A DNA stretch of 41,136 nt from Methylomicrobium sp035916875 (GTDB taxonomy: Bacteria > Pseudomonadota > Gammaproteobacteria > Methylococcales > Methylomonadaceae), in NCBI RefSeq assembly GCF_035916875.1, contig NZ_JAXUHN010000082.1, positions 1-41,136 of the forward strand, written 5' to 3'. The translations under genes and the position numbers were made by a program. Below the pieces are notes generated by a model, which saw only the letters and a program-made list of their open reading frames with translations, did not search any database and had not been told where the DNA came from. Every line of letters begins with the position of its first letter. The stretch's first letter is position 1. This document shows, in pieces, positions 16,520 to 24,674 of the stretch.

Positions 16520-17542
16520 ATGCGCCTGAAGCCGGAACAAACGGCACAACATTTACAAAGTAAAAAGCTCGCGCCGGTCTATCTGGTCAGCGGCGATGAG
16601 CCACAGCAAATCGCCGAAATCACCGACGCGATCCGCAAGGCGGCTCAGGAAGCCGGCTATCTGGAACGGGAGATTTTTTCGCAGGATAGCAGTTTTTCCT
16701 GGAATGATTTGCCGGCAGTCGCATACTCGACCTCGCTGTTTGCGGACAGGAAAGTCATTGATATGAGGCTGCCTTCCGCATCGCCGGGTACCGAAGGCGC
16801 AAAAGTCCTGACCGCCTATTGCGAGCGTTTGCCCGAAGATACCCTATTATTAATCACGACTGGCAAGCTCGCGGCCGCCTCCCTCAAAACCCGCTGGTTT
16901 CAAGCCCTGGAGCGCGTGGGCGTATTTATTCAGGTTTGGCCGCTCGAGGGCGAGGATTTGCGGCGCTGGTTGCAACAACGGCTGCAGCGGCGCGGCATGA
17001 GTGCCGACAATGAAGGCCTCAAACTGCTGGCTGCTAGAATCGAGGGCAACTTGCTGGCTGCCGCTCAGGAAATCGAAAAGCTCTATATCCTCCACGGAGC
17101 GGGCTTTCTGGATACCGCAAAGATCGTCGATGCGGTTGCGGATAGTTCGCGGTACGATGTTTTCAAACTGGCCGACAGCCTGTTGGCCGGCAATCCGGGC
17201 AGAATTACGAAGATTATGGCGGGGCTGAAGGACGAGGGTATGGCCGCGCCGGTCGTGCTTTGGGCAATCACCCGCGAAGCGCGCACGCTCTGCAAAATCA
17301 GGCAGGACATGGCGGGCGGCAAAAACCGTGACGCGGCGATGCAGACCCAGCAAATATGGGACAAACGCAAGGCGCTGGTGGCTCAGGCGCTGGATAGATT
17401 GACCGAAGCCGCGTTGCACCGCATCCTGGTCATCAGCGCCAAAGCCGACCGCGAGATCAAGGGTCAACAGCCGGGTGACCCCTGGCAGACCTTGTTGCAG
17501 ATTTGCTTGTTGTTTACTTCAATTACCGCCGTGAAGCTATAA
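16520..17542 (+). CDS. holA: DNA polymerase III subunit delta
   Basis: Clamp-loader wrench that opens the beta sliding clamp during replication. At 340 residues it matches the family. It begins MRLKPEQTAQHLQSKKLAPV followed by YLVSGDEP, the usual opening. Further segments are FFADRK-like SLFADRKVIDMRLPS, EGNLLAAAQEIEKLYIL and the helical collar region DVFKLADSLLAGNPGRITKI. The C-terminus AKADREIKGQQPGDPWQTLL is typical. It is the last gene of leuS-lptE-holA. nadD, which often follows, is absent; a cyclic-di-GMP gene comes next instead, 73 bp downstream. Confidence 0.96.
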   Translation: MRLKPEQTAQHLQSKKLAPVYLVSGDEPQQIAEITDAIRKAAQEAGYLEREIFSQDSSFSWNDLPAVAYSTSLFADRKVIDMRLPSASPGTEGAKVLTAYCERLPEDTLLLITTGKLAAASLKTRWFQALERVGVFIQVWPLEGEDLRRWLQQRLQRRGMSADNEGLKLLAARIEGNLLAAAQEIEKLYILHGAGFLDTAKIVDAVADSSRYDVFKLADSLLAGNPGRITKIMAGLKDEGMAAPVVLWAITREARTLCKIRQDMAGGKNRDAAMQTQQIWDKRKALVAQALDRLTEAALHRILVISAKADREIKGQQPGDPWQTLLQICLLFTSITAVKL

Positions 17543-17615
17543 TTATTTGCCGTTTCCCGCAGCGTGGAAGAGCCATGAGTACTTTGCCGGACCCATTCGA
17601 TCATTCTGGGGCAAT

Positions 17616-19934
17616 ATGAAACATAAGGTATTTCTGTACCTGTCCATAACGCTCGCATTCGCGGATATTCTATACCTTCTCGCCGATCAATATGAGCCGC
17701 GGCTCGATTACGCATTGCCGCTGCTGGCGGTCAACGGCTTATTCTGTCTCTACGCGGCCGCAACCTGCCTTCTGACGGGTAAAAGCCTGCAATTCTCCGA
17801 TAAGCTGCCTCTTCGGGTCAATGTAGAAGCACCTACATTACAATTTTCCGATCAACTGCTAACCCGGTATTTCCCCGGACTTTTATGTTTAAAAGACAAG
17901 GATGGTCGCTGGCTGACCGCAGCACCAAGTTATCTGGCCGATGTCGGATTGTCGGAAGCGGACTATGTCGGGAAAACCGATTTTGAATTGGCCCAGGAAG
18001 CCGGTTGTAGTGTCGCTGCGTTGAAAGCCGGCGCGGGGGCGGATAAAAAGTGCTGGGAGCTAGGCGCGCCTATCCAGACGCTTAGGACAATTTCATCTGA
18101 ATTGACGATCGAAGAAACCCGCACGCCGGTATTCGATCTCGAGCAAAAGCGTTTTCGGCTGATCGTCACCGGCAGGCCGGCAAGCGAGTTCGATAAAAAA
18201 AGGACCCGTCTCGAATGGTTCGAACAGGCCTTGCTCCGTTCGCATATCGCTTATGCGCTGCTTGATCAGGATTTTCATCTGCTCGAAAGCAACTCTGCTT
18301 TCGGCGAATTGACCGGCTATCAGCCCGGAGAATTAACCGATAGAAGTCTTGCGATGATTGTCGGTGGTTCCAAAACGGAGAAAACGCTACCTCAGCCTGA
18401 CGGATTATTCGATGCGGCCAACCCTAAGCACTGGTTACGGGAGTTCGAGTGCCGCCATAAACAGGGCCATGTTTTTCCCGCCCAAATCGAAATGACCGCG
18501 ATAAAAACCGACGAACATAACCTTCATTATTTCGCCAGCCTGACCGACATTTCCGAACAAAAACGGCTCGAAAGCCGGATCAAGCAACTCTCGCAGCATG
18601 ACGATCTGACCGGTCTCTGCAATCGGCCATTGCTTTTTGAACGGTTAGGGCAGTTTCTGTCGACATCGGGTCGTTATCGATTACACGCGGTAGTTTTGCA
18701 CATCGATCTCGACCGCTTCAAATCGATCAACGAGTCGCTGGGCCACGATGCGGGCGACGAGTTGCTGAAGTTGGCCGGGACAAGATTGAGTAAGATGACG
18801 CGCAAGGGCGATGTGGCGGCCCGTTTGAGCGGCGACGAATTTGCTTTGCTGATGCTGAATGACAAGGATCATGAGCGGACCGTCTATGCCGCATCGATGG
18901 TAGCGAAGAAGATCATACAGAGCTTATCAGAAGCGTTCTACATACAGCGCAAGGAAGTGTTTATCGGCGTCAGTATCGGGATCGCGATGTTTCCCGAGGA
19001 CGCCTCAACTCCCGAGACATTGCTGAAAAATGCGGATTTCGCAATGCATGAAGCGAAAAACAGCGGTCGCAACAACTACCAATTTTACCGCAATGATTGC
19101 AACGACGCGAGGAAGGACCGTTTGACGATGGAGATGGGTTTACGCAAGGCGATAGCGCGCAACGAATTGCAGTTATATTATCAGCCGCAATATCTTGCGC
19201 AGGACAGACTGCTGTGCGGCGCGGAAGTGTTGATTCGTTGGTTTCATTGCGACAACGGAGAGACTAAGATGGTGCCGCCGGATTTTTTCATTCCGCTTGC
19301 TGAAGAATCGGGTCTGATCTTCGAGATCGGCAAATGGATTCTAAGGTCGGCCTGTGGGCAGATCAAACTCTGGCAGGAGGACGGCATTCCGTTGCCGCAG
19401 GTTTCTGTCAATATTTCGGCGCGGCAATTTACCGATCCTGATTTTTTACAAATCGTCGAAGAAGCGCTTAGCGACAGTGCCCTTGCGCCCGAACACCTGG
19501 AGATCGAAATTACCGAGTCGATGCTGATCGGCGACGTCAAACGGATCGAACTGCAACTGAAGCGCCTGAAAAAAATGGGTATCCGTGTGGCGCTGGACGA
19601 TTTCGGCACCGGCTACTCGTCGCTGTCTTACCTGAAGAATTTTCCGGTCGATGTGCTCAAAATCGACCAGTCGTTTATTCGGGAGATGACATGTGATTCA
19701 CGGGACAGGAATATTGCCCGCGCCATCATCGAGATGGGGCATTCGCTGGGACAGAAGATTGTTGCGGAAGGGGTCGAAACCGAGGAACAACTGCGTTATC
19801 TCGTCGGTCGCAAGTGCGACATCATCCAGGGTTATTTCTTTAGCCCGCCGTTGCCCGGCAACAAAATGACCGATCTTTTGCATCAGCAAAAAAACAAAAT
19901 CGGCAAAGTGGAAACGAAGAGCTTGCTGAACTGA
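17616..19934 (+). CDS. Membrane-anchored PAS-GGDEF-EAL cyclic-di-GMP protein
   Basis: A 772-residue sensory enzyme. Two N-terminal transmembrane helices (about 5-60) are followed by two PAS domains (about 75-180 and 200-320), a GGDEF diguanylate cyclase domain (about 325-490) and an EAL phosphodiesterase domain (about 505-755). The cyclase signature is SGDEF instead of GGDEF, a variant known in active enzymes. An I-site RKGD lies five residues before it. The EAL domain reads EVLIRW at its first motif and has DDFGTGYSSLSYLKNFPVDV and AEGVETEEQL, so metal ligands look intact. It may be bifunctional. The frame is open from a TTG at 17547, but ATG 17616 after GGGGCAAT gives the proper membrane start. 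Signal unknown. Confidence 0.9.
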   Translation: MKHKVFLYLSITLAFADILYLLADQYEPRLDYALPLLAVNGLFCLYAAATCLLTGKSLQFSDKLPLRVNVEAPTLQFSDQLLTRYFPGLLCLKDKDGRWLTAAPSYLADVGLSEADYVGKTDFELAQEAGCSVAALKAGAGADKKCWELGAPIQTLRTISSELTIEETRTPVFDLEQKRFRLIVTGRPASEFDKKRTRLEWFEQALLRSHIAYALLDQDFHLLESNSAFGELTGYQPGELTDRSLAMIVGGSKTEKTLPQPDGLFDAANPKHWLREFECRHKQGHVFPAQIEMTAIKTDEHNLHYFASLTDISEQKRLESRIKQLSQHDDLTGLCNRPLLFERLGQFLSTSGRYRLHAVVLHIDLDRFKSINESLGHDAGDELLKLAGTRLSKMTRKGDVAARLSGDEFALLMLNDKDHERTVYAASMVAKKIIQSLSEAFYIQRKEVFIGVSIGIAMFPEDASTPETLLKNADFAMHEAKNSGRNNYQFYRNDCNDARKDRLTMEMGLRKAIARNELQLYYQPQYLAQDRLLCGAEVLIRWFHCDNGETKMVPPDFFIPLAEESGLIFEIGKWILRSACGQIKLWQEDGIPLPQVSVNISARQFTDPDFLQIVEEALSDSALAPEHLEIEITESMLIGDVKRIELQLKRLKKMGIRVALDDFGTGYSSLSYLKNFPVDVLKIDQSFIREMTCDSRDRNIARAIIEMGHSLGQKIVAEGVETEEQLRYLVGRKCDIIQGYFFSPPLPGNKMTDLLHQQKNKIGKVETKSLLN

Positions 19935-19964
19935 GTATCGGAACACTCGTTTCCCAAACCTAGG

Positions 19965-19993
19965 CTTGAAAAATAAATCCCCGGCCCCCACTT
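19965..19993 (+). promoter_or_regulatory. Sigma-32 (heat-shock) promoter of htpG
   Basis: The -35 element CTTGAAA (19965-19971) matches the RpoH consensus exactly. A 14-bp spacer leads to CCCCACTT (19986-19993), against the consensus CCCCATNT. Transcription would start near 20000, leaving a leader of about 30 bases before the htpG ATG at 20032. The E. coli htpG gene is also a sigma-32 target, which agrees. Confidence 0.8.
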
Positions 19994-20031
19994 CAGTGCT
20001 CATCCATTCTTTCTAACCGGAACGAGTATAC

Positions 20032-21963
20032 ATGACAGTAGAAGCAAAAAAACAAACCCTGGGCTTTGAAACCGAAGTCAAACATCTGTTGCATTTGATG
20101 ATCCATTCCTTGTACAGCAATAAGGAAATCTTTTTGCGCGAGCTGATATCGAACGCCTCCGATGCGTCCGACAAGCTGCGTTTCCTGGCCTTGTCCAATG
20201 AGAACCTGTACGAAGGCGACAGCAACCTGAAGATCCGCCTCGAATATGACAAGGACAAGCGCACGATCAAGGTGATCGACAACGGCATCGGCATGACCCG
20301 CGCGGAAGTGCAGGAGCATATCGGCACGATTGCGAAATCCGGCACCAAGCAGTTCTTCGAAGCCTTGACCGGCGACCAGGCCAAGGACAGCGAACTGATC
20401 GGCCAGTTCGGGGTCGGCTTCTATTCGGCCTTCATCGTCGCGGACAAGGTGACCTTGGTCACCCGCAAGGCCGGCGCGCCGACAAGCGAAGGCGTGCGCT
20501 GGGAATCGGCGGGCGAGGGCGACTATACGCTCGAATCGGTCGAAAAAGCCACGCGCGGCACCGAAATCACGCTGCATTTGAAGGAATCCGAAAGCGAATT
20601 TTTGGACGGCTACCGCATCCGTTCGATCGTTCGGAAATTCTCCGACCATATTTCCCTGCCGATCGTGATGGACAAGGAAGCCCTGCCGTCCTACGACGAA
20701 GAAGGCAATGAAGAGGCCGAAAAGCCGGCCGCGCAAGTCGAGGAAGAAACCGTCAATAGCGCATCGGCCTTATGGACCAAGGCGCGCCAGGACATCAGCG
20801 AGGACGACTACAACCAGTTCTACAAGCATGTCGGCCACGACTTCCAGGATCCTCTGACCTATGTGCACAGCAAGGTCGAAGGCACCAATGAATATACCTT
20901 ATTGTTGTACGTGCCGTCGCGTGCCCCGTTCGATCTGTGGGACCGCGACAACAAGCACGGCGTCAAGCTGTACATCCGCAAGGTGTTCATCACCGATGAC
21001 GCCGAACAGCTGATGCCGCGCTATCTGCGTTTCATCAAGGGCGTCATCGACGCGAACTCGCTGCCGCTGAACGTCTCTCGCGAAATCCTGCAGCAAAGCA
21101 AGCAGATCAGCACGATCAAGTCCGGCGCGGTCAAGAAGGTGCTTGGCACGCTGGAGGGTCTGGCCAAGAACGAACCGGAAAAATACGAAAAATTCTGGGG
21201 CGAATTCGGCGCGGTGATCAAGGAAGGACCGATCGAGGATCATGCGAACAAGGAACGTATCGCGAAACTCTTGCGCTTCGCCTCGACGCATGGCGACGGC
21301 GACAAGCAGTCGGTCAGCCTGGAAGACTATGTTGGCCGGATGCAGGAGGGCCAGGAGCATATCTATTACGTGACCGCGGACAGCTACGCGGCCGCGAAGA
21401 ACAGCCCGCATCTCGAAATCTTCCGCAAGAAGAACATCGAAGTCTTGCTGCTGTCCGACCGCGTCGACGAATGGCTGGTATCGAGCCTCGACGAATTCGA
21501 CGGCAAGCACCTGCAATCGGTCGCCAAGGGCCAGCTGGACCTCGGCAAGTTGGATGACGAGGAAGAGAAAAAGCATCAGGAAGAAGTCAGCAAGGATTTC
21601 GAATCGGTGCTGACCCAGATCAAGGACGTACTGGCCGACAAAGTCAGCGAAGTACGCTTGAGCCACCGTCTGACCGAATCTCCGGCCTGTCTGGTCTCCG
21701 ACGTTTACGGCATGAGCCTGAACATGGAGCGGATCATGAAGGAAGCCGGCCAGAAGATGAGCTTCGGCAAGAAGCCGATCTTCGAAATCAACCCGGACCA
21801 TGCCCTGGTGCTGCGGCTGAAAGCCGAGCAGGACGACAGCCGCTTCGCCGATTTGACGCATATCCTGTTCGACCAGGCGATCCTGGCCGAAGGCGGCCAG
21901 CTCGACGATCCGTCCGCGTTCGTGCACAAGCTGAACGGCTTGTTGCAGGGACTTCTGCACTAA
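20032..21963 (+). CDS. htpG: Chaperone protein HtpG (Hsp90)
   Basis: ATP-dependent cytoplasmic Hsp90 chaperone; functions as a dimer, refolding clients with DnaK. The 643 residues are close to the usual ~630. The GHKL ATPase domain shows ELISNASDASDKLRFLAL, VIDNGIGMT and the lid/phosphate motif GQFGVGFYSAFIV. The middle domain has the catalytic-arginine segment LPLNVSREILQQSK. The C-terminal dimerisation domain includes LSHRLTESPACLV and ends LNGLLQGLLH. It carries its own heat-shock promoter upstream and a strong intrinsic terminator just after the stop, so it is monocistronic. GGAACGAG precedes the ATG. Confidence 0.98.
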   Translation: MTVEAKKQTLGFETEVKHLLHLMIHSLYSNKEIFLRELISNASDASDKLRFLALSNENLYEGDSNLKIRLEYDKDKRTIKVIDNGIGMTRAEVQEHIGTIAKSGTKQFFEALTGDQAKDSELIGQFGVGFYSAFIVADKVTLVTRKAGAPTSEGVRWESAGEGDYTLESVEKATRGTEITLHLKESESEFLDGYRIRSIVRKFSDHISLPIVMDKEALPSYDEEGNEEAEKPAAQVEEETVNSASALWTKARQDISEDDYNQFYKHVGHDFQDPLTYVHSKVEGTNEYTLLLYVPSRAPFDLWDRDNKHGVKLYIRKVFITDDAEQLMPRYLRFIKGVIDANSLPLNVSREILQQSKQISTIKSGAVKKVLGTLEGLAKNEPEKYEKFWGEFGAVIKEGPIEDHANKERIAKLLRFASTHGDGDKQSVSLEDYVGRMQEGQEHIYYVTADSYAAAKNSPHLEIFRKKNIEVLLLSDRVDEWLVSSLDEFDGKHLQSVAKGQLDLGKLDDEEEKKHQEEVSKDFESVLTQIKDVLADKVSEVRLSHRLTESPACLVSDVYGMSLNMERIMKEAGQKMSFGKKPIFEINPDHALVLRLKAEQDDSRFADLTHILFDQAILAEGGQLDDPSAFVHKLNGLLQGLLH

Positions 21964-21973
21964 GCGAAGGATC

Positions 21974-22006
21974 AAAAAAGGCCGGATTCTCTCCGGCCTT
22001 TTTTTT
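21974..22006 (+). terminator. Rho-independent terminator after htpG
   Basis: AAAAAAGGCCGGA, loop, TCCGGCC and then eight T residues. The A-run on the left makes it work in both directions, serving also the convergent DUF2927 gene that stops at 22013. It begins 11 bp after the htpG stop codon. Confidence 0.93.
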
Positions 22007-22012
22007 GCCGCC

Positions 22013-22828
22013 TCAATACAGCAACTCGTACAACTTCCCGGTCCTGACCTTCGCTTCGGCGGTTTCGATCAGCTTATCCCGTTCGAATTCATCGACAATC
22101 GTTTTCAGCACCGGCGCCGCCTGCTGGAGGCTCATGCCGGCCTTGATGCGCGGATCGTAGAGCATTTTCAGCAGCAGATAATCCAGGCCGGACAGCAGCG
22201 TGTTGACCGACTTGTCGTTGAATATCGAGGGAAACACCTTCTCGGAATCATTCGGCACCCCAAGCACCTGGGTGATTTCTTCGACGATGCAATCGACCAG
22301 CTTGGCGTGCGCGGTGGCGCGGTCGACCGGAATGAGAACGACCGCCCGCGCGATGGAGGCGTCGCCTGCCAGCGCGAAATGCCCCAGACAAACGCTACGG
22401 CGGAACAGATTGTCCCGCTGCGATTTCGAGTGGATGCCGAAGTCGCTCAATAAGTCGTTCCGCAGCCGCATCTCGGTCGAAAAAATGATCAACAGATTGG
22501 CCGATGCTTGCGTTGTCGCCGGCCTGATGCTCAAGCCGGTAATCTCGGACAGCTGCGCGATATGCATTCGCGCCAACCTTTCATGCAGTTCCTGGTCGCC
22601 GACCCGGTGCACAAAAAAATAGTCGATCGGCCGCGTCCACTTGCGGATGCCCGCCGGCTGCTTCGAATATTCGTTGAACATCGCGATCTCGATGAAGCTT
22701 TTCAGCAGGTGGCCCGGCGACTGCCAGGGCTCGCGCTGAGCCGCATGGGCCTGGGGCGCGCCCAGCTGAGAAAGCAGCCCGAAGCCGAACAGCGCTAACC
22801 CGGCTTTGCTGCAAATCTTATTCGGCAT
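22013..22828 (-). CDS. Secreted DUF2927-family protein
   Basis: A 271-residue exported protein. The signal peptide MPNKICSKAGLALFGFGLLS is followed by a small-residue stretch ending AHAA. The rest matches the DUF2927 pattern: KWTRPIDYFFVH near residue 63, a central Cys-containing segment (RRSVCLGHFAL), then DCIVEEITQVLGVPNDSEKV and FPSIFNDKS. Proteins of this group have an unknown function; some authors compare the IVEEITQ segment to a zinc-protease helix, but no HExxH is present here. It converges with htpG at a shared terminator. The EamA transporter gene lies 76 bp upstream on the same strand, so the two may be co-transcribed. Confidence 0.75.
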   Translation of the reverse strand: MPNKICSKAGLALFGFGLLSQLGAPQAHAAQREPWQSPGHLLKSFIEIAMFNEYSKQPAGIRKWTRPIDYFFVHRVGDQELHERLARMHIAQLSEITGLSIRPATTQASANLLIIFSTEMRLRNDLLSDFGIHSKSQRDNLFRRSVCLGHFALAGDASIARAVVLIPVDRATAHAKLVDCIVEEITQVLGVPNDSEKVFPSIFNDKSVNTLLSGLDYLLLKMLYDPRIKAGMSLQQAAPVLKTIVDEFERDKLIETAEAKVRTGKLYELLY

Positions 22829-22904
22829 GGTTCATTCGTCAGGGGGGAAAGGGAGTATTTTACGCTTTCACCCGGGGCACCCGGCATAATTTGTCGCGCG
22901 TCGG

Positions 22905-23780
22905 CTAGTACACCTGCAATACCAGCAGACTCCCCAGCACCATCACAAGGCTGCCGATAAGCCTGCGCACCAGATGCGGCTCGTTGAATATCCGATGGCC
23001 GAGGAATACCTGTAACAACATGCCCAGTTGAAACAGGGCCAGGGTGTAGGCTATCAGCATTTGCGACAGCAGCACCAGCGTCAGATATTGCATCACGAAA
23101 ACCGTCAACCCGACCGCCGTCATCAGCAACAGATGCGGTTGCGATTTTTTGACGTTGTCCGTCAGACTCTCCGTTTTCAACAAGGCGTTCGCGAGCAAAA
23201 CCATGGGCAAGCCGAACCATGACCAGAAGATCAGGGTCTCCAGAGGCGTGGAATGTTCGAGCGAGCCTTTCAGGAACACCGTGCCGATCGAAAACAGCAA
23301 GATCGAAAGAAACCTTGCCTGCACGCCTCGATCCTGCAGGAGTGTGGCGAAGCGGTTCGGCGCCGCGCCGTTCGCCGGCGGCAACAGGAAAAAACTGCCG
23401 GCGACGATAACGATGACCCCCGCAAAGCCTTGCAGTGTCGGCATCTCGTCCAGGAAAACGAGCGCGAACAGCATCGAAATGACGACCTTGTAGGCATTCA
23501 GCGGCCCGAACACCGACAAATCGGTTTTCGATAGCGACATCACCATAAACATCCAGCCGCCGACGTCGAGCAGGGAAGCCAGAAACACATTGATCCAGAA
23601 TGACGTGCTCAGCTCGGAAAAGGCCCCGTTGATAAAGAACGGCAAGGCGAGAACGGCCAGCACGGCATAGGTTGTTGCGACGATGTAAAACGGATGCAGG
23701 CCCTGATGCGATAGCTGTTTTTGAATAACGTTGGAGATTGACGACAGAAACAAGCGGCCAAAAACGAAAACAATTTCCAA
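22905..23780 (-). CDS. EamA/DMT-family membrane transporter
   Basis: A 291-residue protein with ten predicted membrane helices in two repeats, the plan of the drug/metabolite transporter superfamily. The first repeat ends around GFAGVIVIVAGSFFLLPP and the second at LIGSLVMVLGSLLVLQVY, both being the usual last helix of an EamA unit. FGPLNAYKVVISMLFALVFL corresponds to the conserved helix 4 region. Substrate cannot be predicted. It is the first gene of a possible pair with the DUF2927 gene. The ATG at 23780 gives a hydrophobic start (MEIVFVFGRLFLSSI); the ribosome site is weak. Confidence 0.8.
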   Translation of the reverse strand: MEIVFVFGRLFLSSISNVIQKQLSHQGLHPFYIVATTYAVLAVLALPFFINGAFSELSTSFWINVFLASLLDVGGWMFMVMSLSKTDLSVFGPLNAYKVVISMLFALVFLDEMPTLQGFAGVIVIVAGSFFLLPPANGAAPNRFATLLQDRGVQARFLSILLFSIGTVFLKGSLEHSTPLETLIFWSWFGLPMVLLANALLKTESLTDNVKKSQPHLLLMTAVGLTVFVMQYLTLVLLSQMLIAYTLALFQLGMLLQVFLGHRIFNEPHLVRRLIGSLVMVLGSLLVLQVY

Positions 23781-24037
23781 AAGCGATTTTCCTTGTGTAT
23801 GAATCTTGAATGATCAAAGGGGGGCGCATTCTAATGGGAATCGCCACAAAATGAAATACAGCTTAATCGACCAGAATGCGCGCGACTGCCGTTACCGTGA
23901 GAAGGACGGGTCATGTGGGAGCGACGCCCACGTCGCGATTAAAGCCTCGCTAACCGTTCTCGTTCGTCGAGACCAATTGATTTCTGTGACCTTAGGCGCC
24001 TTTGCGGGAACGCTGGAACGCGTTGAAACTCGACTAT
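23781..24037. other. Intergenic region with a REP-like repeat
   Basis: No gene is supported. TGTGGGAGCGACGCCCACGT (from 23914) continuing with CGCGA is a REP-like element with GCGAC/GTCGC arms, of the type scattered in many gammaproteobacterial genomes. The toxin-antitoxin promoter begins at 24038. Confidence 0.5.
23914..23938. repeat. REP-like palindromic repeat
   Basis: GCGAC (23921-23925) and GTCGC (23932-23936) form the stem in a TGTGGGAGCGAC...GTCGCGA context. Only one copy was noticed in this window. Confidence 0.5.
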
Positions 24038-24081
24038 TTGACGAAGTATTTATTTAATCATATAGTTAATCGTACGATTAA
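24038..24081 (+). promoter_or_regulatory. Promoter and operator of the toxin-antitoxin pair
   Basis: The -35 TTGACG (24038-24043), a 17-bp spacer and the -10 TATAGT (24061-24066) form a good sigma-70 promoter. Overlapping the last base of the -10 and covering the start point is the perfect 16-bp palindrome TTAATCGTACGATTAA (24066-24081). It ends 14 bp before the antitoxin ATG. This is the classic position for autorepression by an antitoxin or toxin-antitoxin complex. Confidence 0.75.
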
Positions 24082-24095
24082 TCGGGTGACATAGC

Positions 24096-24344
24096 ATGAT
24101 TACAGCAAACGAACTAAAAACCAAAGGCATCGCCTGTCTGGAAGAAAACCTAGCCAATCAGCCGGAAGCCGTTATCACGGTGCGCGGGAAAGAATGTTAT
24201 GTGGTGATGAAGATCGAGCATTACCATTATCTGCGCGAAATGGAACTGGAAGCCGCGCTGTATGAGACGCAACAGGATATTGCCGCTGGCCGGTTCAGCA
24301 AGGAGTCTGTGGATCAACATGTGGCTGATCTGTTTACCGAATGA
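24096..24344 (+). CDS. Type II antitoxin, Phd/YefM-like
   Basis: An 82-residue protein, first gene of a toxin-antitoxin pair. The N-terminal half (MITANELKTKGIACLEENLA, then PEAVITVRGKECYVVMKIEH) fits the Phd/YefM DNA-binding fold. The C-terminal half is an acidic helix (YLREMELEAALYETQQDIAA) ending SVDQHVADLFTE, which would wrap the toxin. It likely neutralises the downstream RelE/ParE-like toxin and represses the operon through the palindrome just upstream. Its stop overlaps the toxin start in ATGA. Assignment rests on architecture and size plus a recognisable sequence pattern. Confidence 0.82.
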   Translation: MITANELKTKGIACLEENLANQPEAVITVRGKECYVVMKIEHYHYLREMELEAALYETQQDIAAGRFSKESVDQHVADLFTE

Positions 24345-24622
24345 GCTACACCTTAGTTTTTACCGACAGCTATAAAAAACGCGCCAAACGCTTTGCCAGG
24401 CAGCATCCGGAGCTCAAGGAGCAATATCGCAAAACCCTGCTGTTGCTGTCTCAAAATCCCCATCATCCCTCGCTCCGCTTGCATCCCTTGAAAGGCAAAT
24501 TGGCTGCCTTGCACTCGGTATCGATCAATATCAGTTATCGAATCACCCTGGAAATGCTGATCACCGAAAAGGAAATCATTTTGATCAATGTCGGCAGTCA
24601 TGATGAGGTTTATCAAACATGA
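24341..24622 (+). CDS. Type II toxin, RelE/ParE superfamily
   Basis: A 93-residue basic protein with the RelE/ParE pattern: MSYTLVFTDSYKKRAKRFAR, a helical hairpin with PELKEQYRKTLLLLSQNP, then HPLKGKLAALHSVSINISYR and a C-terminal strand ILINVGSHDEVYQT. The final VGSHDEVY resembles the YafQ/HigB-type ending, in which a histidine and neighbouring residues support mRNA cleavage in the ribosome. It overlaps the antitoxin stop by four bases (ATGA), the typical coupling. Whether it is an mRNase or a gyrase poison cannot be decided from sequence alone, but the SYR and H-D-x-VY residues favour the mRNase type. Confidence 0.82.
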   Translation: MSYTLVFTDSYKKRAKRFARQHPELKEQYRKTLLLLSQNPHHPSLRLHPLKGKLAALHSVSINISYRITLEMLITEKEIILINVGSHDEVYQT

Positions 24623-24674
24623 CCGCCCCCGCAGAATAAGTTATGATCAGCTTTTTTCCAGCGCAAAATCCAAC

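Noticed and set aside
20899..21975. Minus-strand frame opposite htpG
   Set aside because: Same reason; htpG is complete on the plus strand and the frame runs through its terminator side without a ribosome site.
22795..23847. 350-codon minus-strand frame overlapping the EamA gene
   Set aside because: Alternative frame of the transporter with no hydrophobic pattern; the 291-residue frame has ten membrane helices.
24588..24674. Upstream start for the molybdo-oxidoreductase, with an RR pair that might be a Tat signal
   Set aside because: No hydrophobic core follows the arginines and the segment overlaps the toxin gene; ATG 24675 gives the normal start.
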